Shown: one piece after another, positions 26,426 through 35,710 of the stretch
Numbering within the stretch: the stretch's first letter is position 1
Layout of the letters: every line of letters starts with the position of its first letter
The notes under the pieces: generated by a model
Told to the model about the DNA's origin: nothing
Database searches by the model: none
The model's input: only the letters and a program-made list of their open reading frames with translations
Position numbers and translations under genes: made by a program
Source of the DNA: Flammeovirga sp. EKP202
Lineage (GTDB): Bacteria > Bacteroidota > Bacteroidia > Cytophagales > Flammeovirgaceae
Assembly (NCBI RefSeq): GCF_014534745.1
Contig: NZ_JACVVP010000008.1
Location: 124,001-188,000, forward strand
Direction of reading: 5' to 3'
Length of the DNA: 64,000 bases

Positions 26426-26527
26426 GTTTATATGTCCTAATAATTAGGCTAGGATGTAGCACCTTATCAATAATAGATGGTTGCTAGAGGGTCGTTGAGC
26501 CTAGTCTCTTACCTCTTCTTTATAAAC
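26426..26527 (-). ncRNA. SAM-I riboswitch
   Basis: On the minus strand, P1 pairs GTTTATA (26527-26521) with TATAAAC (26432-26426). Inside it are the SAM-I hallmarks: AAGAGGTAAGAGACTAGG, the CTCTAGCAACC strand of P2, a P3 helix built from ACCATC and GAT-AA-GGT, the conserved AAGGTGCTACATCC segment, and a P4 hairpin CCTAAT-T-ATTAGG. It lies 136 bases before metX and should lower metX expression when S-adenosylmethionine is plentiful. I do not see a clear alternating terminator in the 26290-26425 leader, so the mode of control is open. Confidence 0.88.
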
Positions 26528-26596
26528 ACTTACGTCTTACTATGAGATGTAAATGGTATGCGGGTTCAAAATAAGTCTACAATTTATAAAAAAACA

Positions 26597-26631
26597 AACC
26601 TTCACCTCTAAAATTGATAGAAATGAAGGTT
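26597..26631 (-). terminator. Terminator of the TonB-dependent receptor gene
   Basis: The stem AACCTTCA / TGAAGGTT has a 19-base loop, and T-rich sequence follows on the minus strand. It lies just past the receptor stop and before the riboswitch. Confidence 0.75.
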
Positions 26632-26653
26632 TTTGTTCGATATTTTTAAAATT

Positions 26654-29056
26654 TTACAATTCTATGATGATTCCAATAGAAGGTTGAACAATTCCATTAG
26701 TAGTTTCTATATACTTCGGAACGTATCGAGAAGGGTCGTTAGGGTCTACCATTGGTGAGCCATCAGCATTCAATTCAGTTGTAAGAATTGGTTGCCCTTT
26801 CGCTTTGTAACCATATAAGTTTTGAATGTCAAAATAGAAGTTCAAACTCCATTTGTCAAAGTAGTAATACTTGTCTACTCTTACGTCTAATTGATGTGTT
26901 GGGTCTAAACGTAATGTGTTAACTTGAGAATAATCTCTCACGCCTCTTTTTTCATTATCCCAAACTTCTCTTCGCATAGAAGCTTCTTCATCATAAGGAG
27001 TGTAAGGTGTCCCGCCAGAGAATAACCACCTTGCTCCAATTTCCCAGTTTTTACCTAATTTTTTACCACCAGTCAAACTTACAATGTTTCTACTATCCCA
27101 AGAAGAAGGAGCGTATTCATCAGGGTTTGCATTCGTGAACTCAGACATTACAAATGTATAGGCAAAAATACCATAGAACCCTTTAAAGAATTTTTGTTGT
27201 GCCATAAATTCAATACCTCTAGAACGACCTTTAGAAGTACTTGTTACTTCTTCGCTACCAATTACACCAAAGTCAGCTCCTAAATTGGCTAATGAGATTT
27301 GATTGTTGACAGAGTAAGGATACTGATCGTATACTTTTTCAAATGCTTCTAAAGTGAACTTGACGTTTTTCTCAGGAATTTTGTATTCAAATCCACCCAC
27401 TAATTGTTTGTTTCTGATATATAATAAATCGTTTTGTTTGTTGACGAAGTCTTCTCCTTCCTTATAACCTAAAGTAGTGTAGGTTGGAAGTTGGTAGTAA
27501 ATACCCGTGTTGAAGTTTAAACTCCATCTTGGTGTGAATTGGTAAGATGCAGAAAATCTTGGAGAGAATTGATCCAATAAATTCGACATAGAGTTAGAAT
27601 AATCATTGGCATCTACTCTTGCGCCTAATGAAAGTGTTAGTTGATCTTGCACCAACTTCTTACTTACAGTAGCAAAACCACCCCATTTATTTAAACCTAA
27701 ATCAGATCTGAAATTAATAGTTTCAAGTTCTCCTGTAGAGAAATCATAAAGCGTTTGCTCTGTTCTGTTATTATACATTGCATATTCATAATTCAGACCA
27801 TAGCTAAATGTCCATCCAGAATTAGTGAATGTTACTCCTTCTGCTCTAAATTTATTTTCTATTTCTTGAGATTTATAATCGTAGGTTCTTGGTTGGCTAG
27901 TGTCGTTTTCAGGGTGCTTGTACTGTGCATTGTTCAACATGTTTCTTGATGCTACAAAAGTGAATGTTGAATTATCTCTGAAATGTTCATACTTAGCACC
28001 AATAGTGTAATTCCATTGTGACTGTTCCGGCGTATTATTTAAAGTGTAAAGATTTTGCTCATAATCTTCGTCAGTTGGTTCGCCTGGAGAGTCCGCCAAT
28101 TTGAAACGGTCAATGGCTCCGAGACCGATGATTGAGATTTGATTTCTTTGGTTTAGCTTATACTTGTATTTTAATTGAAAATCGTTGTAGGTAGGTAAGA
28201 ATGGCAAGCCAAGAACGCTGAAAAGTGCTTGTAAATAAGATTGACGGGCAGAAACTACAATTGATGATTTTTCTGTAACAGGGCCTTCGAATGTTAATCC
28301 GATATCAGAAGTACCAATAATAACATTTGTAGTGTGTTGATCAGTACGACCATCTTTTTGTGTGAATTCCATTACTGATGATAAAGCATTGCCTCTTCCT
28401 GCAGGAAAAGCACCTGAGTAAAATTCTACATCTTTAATAAAATCAACATTGATCATACCCACTGGACCACCTGAAGCTCCTTGAGTTGCGAAGTGGTTGA
28501 TGTTAGGAATTTCAATTCCATCGAGGTAGAATCTATTTTCGTTAGGTGCACCACCTCTAATTAAGATGTCATTTCTGAAAGAAGCAGTGGAAGCAACCCC
28601 AGGTAGGGATTGTAATACTCTTGAAATATCTCTATTGGCTCCGGGAGCTCTTTTGACTTCTGTAACCCCAATTCTTTGTACCGAAACGGGTGACTCGTCT
28701 GATTTATAAAAACCATTTGCAACTACTTCTACTTCATTTAATTCTTGTGTAGAAGGTGTTAATTTAAAATCTACAACAGCAGGGCGTGAGTTTGATACTT
28801 CCACTTCCACTGACTCGGGTCCATAACCAACGTAGTTTACCACTAAGTTATACAAGCCAGGTTGTAAATTTTTGATTTCAAATGAACCGTCTTCTTTAGT
28901 TGTTGCACCAGTTGTTGTACCTTGTATTACAACAGTAGCGTAGGGGACAGTTTGGTTGTTAGATTTTTCACTTACAGTTCCTCTAATAATACCTTTCTGA
29001 GCGAATGCACTTGAGGAGATGATAAAAATTGAAAAAATAAGGTGTAAGTATTTCAT
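26654..29056 (-). CDS. TonB-dependent outer-membrane receptor
   Basis: 800 residues. A signal peptide (KYLHLIFSIFIISSSAFA) is followed by a carboxypeptidase-regulatory-like domain (about 20-110, VSEKSNNQTVPYATVVIQG), a TonB plug (about 125-230, LQSLPGVASTASFRNDILIRGG) and a 22-strand-type barrel. Such receptors import large or scarce ligands through the outer membrane using TonB energy. No SusD partner is adjacent, so the ligand is not indicated. The gene stands alone with its own terminator. Confidence 0.93.
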   Translation of the reverse strand: MKYLHLIFSIFIISSSAFAQKGIIRGTVSEKSNNQTVPYATVVIQGTTTGATTKEDGSFEIKNLQPGLYNLVVNYVGYGPESVEVEVSNSRPAVVDFKLTPSTQELNEVEVVANGFYKSDESPVSVQRIGVTEVKRAPGANRDISRVLQSLPGVASTASFRNDILIRGGAPNENRFYLDGIEIPNINHFATQGASGGPVGMINVDFIKDVEFYSGAFPAGRGNALSSVMEFTQKDGRTDQHTTNVIIGTSDIGLTFEGPVTEKSSIVVSARQSYLQALFSVLGLPFLPTYNDFQLKYKYKLNQRNQISIIGLGAIDRFKLADSPGEPTDEDYEQNLYTLNNTPEQSQWNYTIGAKYEHFRDNSTFTFVASRNMLNNAQYKHPENDTSQPRTYDYKSQEIENKFRAEGVTFTNSGWTFSYGLNYEYAMYNNRTEQTLYDFSTGELETINFRSDLGLNKWGGFATVSKKLVQDQLTLSLGARVDANDYSNSMSNLLDQFSPRFSASYQFTPRWSLNFNTGIYYQLPTYTTLGYKEGEDFVNKQNDLLYIRNKQLVGGFEYKIPEKNVKFTLEAFEKVYDQYPYSVNNQISLANLGADFGVIGSEEVTSTSKGRSRGIEFMAQQKFFKGFYGIFAYTFVMSEFTNANPDEYAPSSWDSRNIVSLTGGKKLGKNWEIGARWLFSGGTPYTPYDEEASMRREVWDNEKRGVRDYSQVNTLRLDPTHQLDVRVDKYYYFDKWSLNFYFDIQNLYGYKAKGQPILTTELNADGSPMVDPNDPSRYVPKYIETTNGIVQPSIGIIIEL

Positions 29057-29275
29057 AATTGTAATTTGTCTAAGTATATGCCTTAAACAGTGTAGTCGTT
29101 GAATTGTTTAGATTATTTGCTAGATTTTAAGGTGCAAAGTAAAGTTGAAAAATTAACTTTAAAAAAGAAAATTCACATCTTAAAAAGGTGTTATAAGGTT
29201 TACGTTGTTGATTTTTACTTATGTACTTTGTTTTTAAGGATTTACATATGTTAATAAATAGTTAAATTTTAAGAA

Positions 29276-29632
29276 ATGAATATTGAAGATTTTCGTGATT
29301 ATTGTTTAAACAAAAGGTCGGTTACAGAAGACTTTCCTTTTGATGAGAAAACCTTGGTATTTAAGGTGGCTGGAAAAATGTTTGCTTTGACAGATATTGA
29401 TAATTTTGAAAGCTTTAATGTCAAATGTGATCCAGAGTTGGCATTAGAAATGAGAGATAGGTATAATGCCGTCAAAGCAGGTTATCATATGAATAAAAAA
29501 CACTGGAATACGATCACTGTTTTAAGCGATTTGCCCGAGTCAGAAATGTACAAGGCAATCGATCATTCTTATGATTTAGTCTATAATAAATTACCTAAGA
29601 AAATAAGGGAGGAAATAGAAAAAGAAAGCTGA
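29276..29632 (+). CDS. MmcQ/YjbR family protein
   Basis: 118 residues, cytoplasmic. The family pattern is clear: N-terminal CLNKRSVTEDFPFDEKTLVFKV, KMFALTDID, a NVKCDPELA motif, and the MNKKHWNTI motif. YjbR-type proteins have a CyaY-like or double-wing DNA-binding fold and no firmly known role. It lies upstream of the serA fusion on the same strand with a gap of about 120 bases that contains a promoter-like motif, so it is probably separately transcribed. Confidence 0.88.
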   Translation: MNIEDFRDYCLNKRSVTEDFPFDEKTLVFKVAGKMFALTDIDNFESFNVKCDPELALEMRDRYNAVKAGYHMNKKHWNTITVLSDLPESEMYKAIDHSYDLVYNKLPKKIREEIEKES

Positions 29633-29722
29633 AAAATGTTCAATAAGTATAAAAAAGAAGTCTTTTTTTTATGAAAATTACAATAAATACCTAAAATATA
29701 TTCAAATGTCATTATAATATGA

Positions 29723-29730
29723 TACTTTTG
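29723..29730 (+). promoter_or_regulatory. Possible -7 element of the serB-serA fusion gene
   Basis: TACTTTTG matches the TAnnTTTG motif and lies 25 bases before the start of the fusion gene. Confidence 0.35.
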
Positions 29731-29755
29731 ACTAGCGGTTGTAACTAAAAGACAA

Positions 29756-31654
29756 ATGAACATGGCGAATAAGAGATTTTTTGTAATTGATTTTGACAGT
29801 ACATTTACGAAAGTAGAAGCACTTGATGTGTTGAGTGATATACTTTATGAGGGTACTGACAAAAAGGAAGAAATTGGAAGTAAGATCAAAGAACTTACAG
29901 ACCAAGCAATGGCTGGTGAGTTGTCTTTTAGAGAAGCTTTAGAGCAACGCTTGGCCTTATTGGATGCAACAAAGAAAGATGTTGATCAACTTTCATCAGA
30001 ACTAAAAAAATTAGTATCTGAATCTGTAAAAAGAAACAAAGAATTCTTTTCAAAAGAAAAAGATAATGTGTTGATCGTTTCATCAGGGTTTAAAGATTTT
30101 ATTACTCCTGTAGTGAAAGATTTTGGTATTAAAGAAGAGAACATTTATGCCAACACATTTACTTATAACGAAAAGGATGAAATCACTGGATTTGATGCTT
30201 CAAACCCATTATCTGAGCACAAGGGTAAGGTGAAGCTAATGAAAGAATTATCCTTAGATGGTGAAGTTCTTGTCATTGGTGATGGCTATACTGATTATGA
30301 AATTAGAGAAGCAGGTTTGGCTCAAACTTTTTACGCTTTCACCGAAAATATTAAAAGAGATAAAGTACTTGCTAAAGCAGATATTGAGGCAAGTAGCTTT
30401 GACGAAATACTATATTCAATTAAACATCCTATGGCGACGTCATTCCCAAAGAGTAAAATAAAAGTATTATTACTTGAAAATATCCATAAAGATGCAAAGC
30501 AGAAGTTAGAAGATGAGGGCTACCAAGTAGAATTATTAGGTGGTGCTTTAGATGAAGAAGAGCTTTGTGAAAAAATCAAAGGTGTGCATATCTTAGGTAT
30601 TCGTTCTAAGACAATGCTTACTCGTAAAGTAGTGGAAGCTGCTGATCGTTTAATGTTGGTGGGTGCTTTCTGTATCGGTACAAACCAAATCGATCTTCAA
30701 GCATGTACTGATCATGGTGTAAGTGTTTTCAATGCACCTTATAGTAATACACGTTCTGTTGTGGAAATGGCAATTGGTGAGATCATCTTATTAATGCGTC
30801 AGATTCCAAGAAGAATGCGTCAGATGGATAGAGGTGAGTGGAGTAAATCTGCAAATGGTAGTTTCGAAGTAAGAGGAAAAAAATTGGGTATCATCGGTTA
30901 CGGTAATATTGGTTCTCAATTATCTATCCTTGCAGAGATGTTAGGTATGGATGTGTATTACTATGATGTAGTTGAGAAACTGGCATTGGGTAATGCTACT
31001 AAATTGAGTTCTTTAGATGAGCTATTGTCAACATGTGATGTGATTTCACTTCACGTGGATGGTCGTGCTGAAAATAAAGGATACTTTACAGGTGAGCACA
31101 TTGCTAAAATGAAAAAAGGTGCAATCCTTGTTAACTTAGCAAGAGGTCCAGTAGTTGAATTAGAAGCTTTACAACAAGCATTACAGAGTGGTCACCTTGC
31201 GGGTGCAGCGATTGATGTATTCCCTGTAGAGCCTAAGAACAATAACGATACTTTTGATGCTCCATTAAAAGATGTAGATAACTTAATCTTAACACCTCAT
31301 ATTGGTGGTTCTACATTAGAAGCTCAAGAAAATATCGCTGACTTCGTTCCAGGTAAAATGATTGAATATGTAAATACAGGTAGTTCATTTAACAGTGTGA
31401 ACTTCCCGAATGTTCAATTGCCTCGTTTGGAAAATGGACACCGTATGTTGCATATCCATAAAAACGTTTCAGGTATCTTGGCACAAATGAACAACGTGTT
31501 TGCAAAGCATGGTTGTAACATTTTAGGTCAGTACTTAAAAACGAATGAAGATATCGGTTATGTAATCACGGATATTGATCAAACGTACCAACCGGAATTA
31601 TTGGAAGATTTAAGATCAATTGATAATACAATCAAGTTTAGAACTTTGTATTAA
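29756..31654 (+). CDS. serA: Phosphoserine phosphatase-like / phosphoglycerate dehydrogenase fusion
   Basis: 632 residues combining two steps of serine synthesis. Residues 1-225 are a HAD phosphatase like SerB: the catalytic pair D12 and D14 in IDFDSTFT, the LIVSSGF motif, a lysine in SEHKGKVKL, and GDGYTDYEI. Residues about 235-550 are D-3-phosphoglycerate dehydrogenase: NAD site LGIIGYGNIGSQ, the VVELEALQQAL region, and catalytic-type histidine in LTPHIGGST. The last ~80 residues are an ACT domain (ILAQMNNVFAKHGCNILG). It is cytoplasmic. The fusion joins the first and third steps of the pathway; the middle aminotransferase SerC is not in the window. Confidence 0.93.
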   Translation: MNMANKRFFVIDFDSTFTKVEALDVLSDILYEGTDKKEEIGSKIKELTDQAMAGELSFREALEQRLALLDATKKDVDQLSSELKKLVSESVKRNKEFFSKEKDNVLIVSSGFKDFITPVVKDFGIKEENIYANTFTYNEKDEITGFDASNPLSEHKGKVKLMKELSLDGEVLVIGDGYTDYEIREAGLAQTFYAFTENIKRDKVLAKADIEASSFDEILYSIKHPMATSFPKSKIKVLLLENIHKDAKQKLEDEGYQVELLGGALDEEELCEKIKGVHILGIRSKTMLTRKVVEAADRLMLVGAFCIGTNQIDLQACTDHGVSVFNAPYSNTRSVVEMAIGEIILLMRQIPRRMRQMDRGEWSKSANGSFEVRGKKLGIIGYGNIGSQLSILAEMLGMDVYYYDVVEKLALGNATKLSSLDELLSTCDVISLHVDGRAENKGYFTGEHIAKMKKGAILVNLARGPVVELEALQQALQSGHLAGAAIDVFPVEPKNNNDTFDAPLKDVDNLILTPHIGGSTLEAQENIADFVPGKMIEYVNTGSSFNSVNFPNVQLPRLENGHRMLHIHKNVSGILAQMNNVFAKHGCNILGQYLKTNEDIGYVITDIDQTYQPELLEDLRSIDNTIKFRTLY

Positions 31655-31675
31655 TCGTTGATTAAAATAGATCAG

Positions 31676-31711
31676 AGAGCTTATGGTTTACGGATCATAA
31701 GCTCTTTTTTT
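31676..31711 (+). terminator. Terminator of the serB-serA fusion gene
   Basis: A 10-bp stem AGAGCTTATG / CATAAGCTCT with a 10-base loop is followed by seven Ts. Confidence 0.88.
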
Positions 31712-31772
31712 ATACATACTTTTTCAATCACATAAATTGATATTGAAAAGTGTGTATTATTATAGGAATTCA

Positions 31773-31808
31773 AAAAGAGGTTATCCCATTGCTGAGATAA
31801 CCTCTTTT
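31773..31808 (-). terminator. Terminator of the porin gene
   Basis: The stem AAAAGAGGTTATC / GATAACCTCTTTT is flanked by A- and T-tracts. It is placed past the stop of the minus-strand porin gene. Confidence 0.82.
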
Positions 31809-31854
31809 ATATATTAAGCTTAGTTACTTTAATAAGATAAAGTAGTTAGGCTAT

Positions 31855-33177
31855 TTATTTTTTTGTAGTGAAAAGTGTTGGCTTAATTACTAAGCCCATC
31901 CAACCCCAGTTGTTGAATTTTTCGTGATCACCACCTGCGTTTGCTGTAGTAGCATATTGCATAGATTCAGTAGCAAACATACCTGACCAACCACCTTGAA
32001 TAGTGATGTATTTGTTGAATTTATGATTGATGATTAAATCAAATTCAGTACCTAAGTTGCTGTCCACTTCGTTAGTGCCATCAGAAATTTTTGCGGCTGA
32101 CATAAATTGGTGTAATCTACCGTAGAAGTTCCATTGATCATTTACTTTGTAAGTAGCTCCTAAATAGATGTCTGTTAAACCACCTGCAGGGTTTCTGCCA
32201 CCAACATAGAAGTAATCCATGTGACCATTGAATTTGTGGTTAGTACCAAAATAAGGGTTAAATGAATTGTTATCACCAGCATCAGCATCATAGGCAGTAC
32301 CTGAAAGAATTTCAGCACCTAAAATTAAACCAACTTTGTCTGATGGTTTGAATAATAATTCAAGTAAAGCATTGTATGCACCTATTGTTTTCTCAGCTCC
32401 TGCAACACCAGTTTTACCAAACTGATAATAAACTGAAGCATTTAAACCAAACTTACCAGGTCTCCATTCACCATGAGCACCTAATGTTTGTTGATAAACA
32501 GTTTCGTAATCTGTTCTAGCAGGATTGTTGATCGTTGGGTCAAATTGTTCAAGCCCTAAGTTCATAAATAAAGCAGATAGCTTAAAGTCCTCAAATTTCT
32601 TATTGAACCATAAATACTGCATATTCTTGTAGCTATTGTTTGTGCCAGGAACTAATGGAGTGTAGAAGTTAGTTTCCCCAACAGTTGCTACTGCGAAACC
32701 TGCATGTAGTTTAAAGTTTTTCTCATACTTTAAAACTAATGCATCATGGCTTCTAGCTTGTTGTGCCCAATCTACAGAACCAAAGATTCTGTGATCATCA
32801 TACACTAATTCTTGACGACCTACTTTAGCGGAGAATTCCTCAGTGAAAAATAACTCACCATACATTTCGTGTACATGTAAGTTGCCGTTGTCTTTATTAG
32901 CGAAGTGATTTACTTCTCCCCATGTTCTAACATCTTGTATTGAAACACCCATCTTGAACTTCTCACTTTTATCAGTGAATAAAAAGCGTAGTCTTGCTCT
33001 TTGAGATACAAAATCGGTAGGGCGGTCCAAGTTACTATTTGATGGTCTTAGTTGGCCAAAACCATTTCTATGTTCAAAACGAGGTTTCAGTTGGGCATCA
33101 ATCGTAAAGTCTTGACCCAAAGCGAAGTTACTAAACAGCAAAAGGATTGTTGCAGGTAGTAGTAATTTTCTTAACAT
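31855..33177 (-). CDS. Alginate-export-like outer-membrane channel
   Basis: 440 residues with a signal peptide (LRKLLLPATILLLFSNFALG). The mature part is a beta-barrel with alternating aromatic strands. An N-terminal LKPRFEHRNGF segment and the RARLRFLFTDKSEKFKMGVSIQDVRTWG region are typical of the Alginate_exp family. The VGRQELVYDDHRIFGSVDW segment is also family-like. Its gene is divergent from napA, sharing a 229-base promoter region, so a role in passing nitrate or nitrite across the outer membrane is plausible but inferred only from position. Confidence 0.85.
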   Translation of the reverse strand: MLRKLLLPATILLLFSNFALGQDFTIDAQLKPRFEHRNGFGQLRPSNSNLDRPTDFVSQRARLRFLFTDKSEKFKMGVSIQDVRTWGEVNHFANKDNGNLHVHEMYGELFFTEEFSAKVGRQELVYDDHRIFGSVDWAQQARSHDALVLKYEKNFKLHAGFAVATVGETNFYTPLVPGTNNSYKNMQYLWFNKKFEDFKLSALFMNLGLEQFDPTINNPARTDYETVYQQTLGAHGEWRPGKFGLNASVYYQFGKTGVAGAEKTIGAYNALLELLFKPSDKVGLILGAEILSGTAYDADAGDNNSFNPYFGTNHKFNGHMDYFYVGGRNPAGGLTDIYLGATYKVNDQWNFYGRLHQFMSAAKISDGTNEVDSNLGTEFDLIINHKFNKYITIQGGWSGMFATESMQYATTANAGGDHEKFNNWGWMGLVIKPTLFTTKK

Positions 33178-33259
33178 ACTATAAAATTAGTTAGATTAAT
33201 ATTGATGAAGCTAAAATATCTTAAAAAATTTTTGGGAACAATTTTCTGCGAAAAATGTT

Positions 33260-33273
33260 TTGCAAATAATCAA
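33260..33273. promoter_or_regulatory. Possible Fnr/Crp-family operator
   Basis: The sequence TTGCA-AATA-ATCAA matches 8 of 10 positions of the FNR consensus TTGAT-N4-ATCAA. It lies between the divergent porin and napA genes. A second short inverted repeat, TTGTG-T-CACAA, is at 33317-33327. Oxygen- or nitrate-responsive control would suit these genes, but the match is weak. Confidence 0.25.
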
Positions 33274-33406
33274 TAATGTTAGAAAGGTATGACTTCCATC
33301 ATATTTTTATGAGAAATTGTGTCACAAATTTACATCATAACTCTAAAATTGTTAATTTCTATTAAGGAATAAGACACATATAAATAAAGTCAAATACTTA
33401 TTGTCA

Positions 33407-35689
33407 ATGGGGAAACAAAACGACAAAGAGAATCTGAATCTATCTAGGAGAGATTTTCTAAAACTAACTGGAGGTACGGTTGCTGTAGGCGGTGCTGCTT
33501 TAAGTGGTTGGGGTCTCACAGAATTAATAGTTGATGAAGGACCAGTAAAATCATGGCACAAATCAGTTTGTAGATATTGTGGTACAGGCTGTGGTGTTAT
33601 GCTAGGTATGAACAAAGACAAATTAGTTCGAGTACGTGGAGATCAAGAAGCTCACAATAAAGGCGTAATCTGTATCAAGGGTTCTATGTTGGATTCATTA
33701 ATGAAGGATCCTGGTAGACTTAAAACTCCAAAAATTAAAAAAGACGGGAAGTTCGTTGAAGCTTCATGGGAGGAAGCAATGAGTTTGATGACTTCTAAGT
33801 TTAAAGAAGCTTTGCAAGATCACGGACCTGAAAGCATCGGCTTCTACGGCTCTGGCCAACTATTAATCGAAGAGTCTTATACAGCCAACAAACTATTTAA
33901 AGCAGGCTTCAAAACAAACAATGTGGATGGAAACCCTCGTTTGTGTATGGCGTCAGCTGCTGTAGGGTATACTCAGACTTTTGGTAAAGATGAACCTCCT
34001 GGGGCTTATGATGATATAGATCACGCAGAAACATTCTTTTTGATTGGTTCTAATGCTTATGAATGTCACCCGCCATTATGGGAAAGAATCATGATGCGTA
34101 AAAAGGCCAACAAAAATGTAAAAATCATTGTAGTTGATCCAAGAAAGACAAAAACAGCCGAACATGCAGATATTTACTTGCCAGTATTGCCAGGTAAAGA
34201 TATGTTGTTATTGAACTCTATGTGTTCAGTAATGTCAGAGTTGGAGTTGTTAGATGATGATTTTGTCTCTAAGTACGTGAGCTTCAATGATGGAAAACAA
34301 AAAATATCTATAGAAGAATATAAAGAGTTCTTAAAAGATTATCGTCCTGAAAAAGTAGCAGATGAGTTAGGGATTACTCCAAGAGAAATCAGAGAAGTGG
34401 CTTATCAGTTTGCAAGTTCAAAAGCAACGATGTCTTTATGGACAATGGGTATTAATCAGAGGGTTCAAGGTGTATTCTTAAATAATACATTGAACTCATT
34501 GCACTTAATTACAGGTCAGATTTGTCGTCCGGGTGCTACTCCTCTTTCATTGACAGGTCAATCAAATGCTTGTGGTGGTGTGAGAGATACAGGTTCTTTA
34601 GCTCACTTGTTACCAAATGGTAGAATGGTAGCAAATGCCACGCATCGTAAGGAAATGGAAGGTTTGTGGAAAGTTCCAGAAGGTACTATTTCACCAAAGC
34701 CTGGTAGACATGCCTTAGCTATGTTTGATGGTATGGTAAAAGGCGATGTGAAAGCAGCGTTGATCATGTGTACAAACCCAGCACAAAGTTTACCGAACAA
34801 CCGTTATTACAGAGAAGGTATGGAAAAAGCTTTCTTGGTTGTATCGGAAGTGTTTGGAGATACAGAAACAGCAAAATTTGCAGACATTCTTTTGCCTGCT
34901 GCACTTTACATTGAAAAAGAAGGTGTATACGGTCAAACGGAAAGAAGATATCAAATCATTGAGAAATTGAGAGAGCCTGTAGGTGAAGCTCGTTCTGATT
35001 TTGATATTATAGTGGACTTTGCCAATAGAATGGGGCAGGGTAAACTGATTACCTATAAAACTCCTAATGAATGTTGGGATGAATATAGAAACATTTCAAA
35101 AGCAAGTAAATACGATTTCAGTGGTATCACTTATGATCGATTAAAGAAGGAAAGAGGCATTCAATGGCCTTGCCCTACGGAAGATCACCCAGGTACCGTG
35201 AGAAGATATATTAAAGGAGATCCATTTGCAGATAAACATGTGAATTCAGATCATAAGGTTCATTTCTATGGAAAACCTGATGGTAGAGCAGTTGTTTTTG
35301 CGAGACCTTATAAAGCAGGTAATGAAGATGTATCTGCAGATAAACCTTTATTCTTGACGACTGGTCGTGTAATCTCTCAATGGCATACAGGAACAATGAC
35401 CTATAGAATCTCTGAATTGAATCATTCAGCAGGTCCTGGTCGTTTTGTTTTCCATCCTCAAGATGCAGGATTGAACAATGTCAAAAAAGGAGATACAATC
35501 GAAGTGGAAAGTAGTCGTGGAAAAATGCAAGGTATTGTAGATATTTCAGATCATGAAACTCCAGGTGTTGTATTTGGAGCCTTCTATGATGCGAAGTTCC
35601 TGGTTAACAATGTTGTGTCGGATGATCATGACCCAATTTCAAAGGAACCTGACTACAAGGTGACTGCAATTAAAGTAAAAAAGGTATAA
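33407..35689 (+). CDS. napA: Periplasmic nitrate reductase catalytic subunit
   Basis: Reduces nitrate to nitrite in the periplasm using a bis-MGD molybdenum cofactor. I use the ATG at 33407; a TTG two codons earlier is possible. A twin-arginine signal (SRRDFLKLTGG) directs folded export. Numbered from this ATG, the [4Fe-4S] cysteines are C55, C58, C62 and C89, and the molybdenum-ligating cysteine is C180 in NPRLCMASAAVGY. The end region (LFLTTGRVISQWHTGTMT, then DPISKEPDYK) is typical of NapA rather than assimilatory or formate enzymes. At 760 residues it is slightly shorter than proteobacterial NapA. No napB or napD gene is adjacent. Confidence 0.94.
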   Translation: MGKQNDKENLNLSRRDFLKLTGGTVAVGGAALSGWGLTELIVDEGPVKSWHKSVCRYCGTGCGVMLGMNKDKLVRVRGDQEAHNKGVICIKGSMLDSLMKDPGRLKTPKIKKDGKFVEASWEEAMSLMTSKFKEALQDHGPESIGFYGSGQLLIEESYTANKLFKAGFKTNNVDGNPRLCMASAAVGYTQTFGKDEPPGAYDDIDHAETFFLIGSNAYECHPPLWERIMMRKKANKNVKIIVVDPRKTKTAEHADIYLPVLPGKDMLLLNSMCSVMSELELLDDDFVSKYVSFNDGKQKISIEEYKEFLKDYRPEKVADELGITPREIREVAYQFASSKATMSLWTMGINQRVQGVFLNNTLNSLHLITGQICRPGATPLSLTGQSNACGGVRDTGSLAHLLPNGRMVANATHRKEMEGLWKVPEGTISPKPGRHALAMFDGMVKGDVKAALIMCTNPAQSLPNNRYYREGMEKAFLVVSEVFGDTETAKFADILLPAALYIEKEGVYGQTERRYQIIEKLREPVGEARSDFDIIVDFANRMGQGKLITYKTPNECWDEYRNISKASKYDFSGITYDRLKKERGIQWPCPTEDHPGTVRRYIKGDPFADKHVNSDHKVHFYGKPDGRAVVFARPYKAGNEDVSADKPLFLTTGRVISQWHTGTMTYRISELNHSAGPGRFVFHPQDAGLNNVKKGDTIEVESSRGKMQGIVDISDHETPGVVFGAFYDAKFLVNNVVSDDHDPISKEPDYKVTAIKVKKV

Positions 35690-35710
35690 CAAATTAACTT
35701 CTTAAGATTT

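Noticed and set aside
33407-35689. NapA considered as formate dehydrogenase or assimilatory nitrate reductase
   Set aside because: The twin-arginine signal, the cysteine molybdenum ligand context NPRLCMASAAVGY and the C-terminal WHTGTMT region fit NapA; a selenocysteine or assimilatory arrangement is absent.
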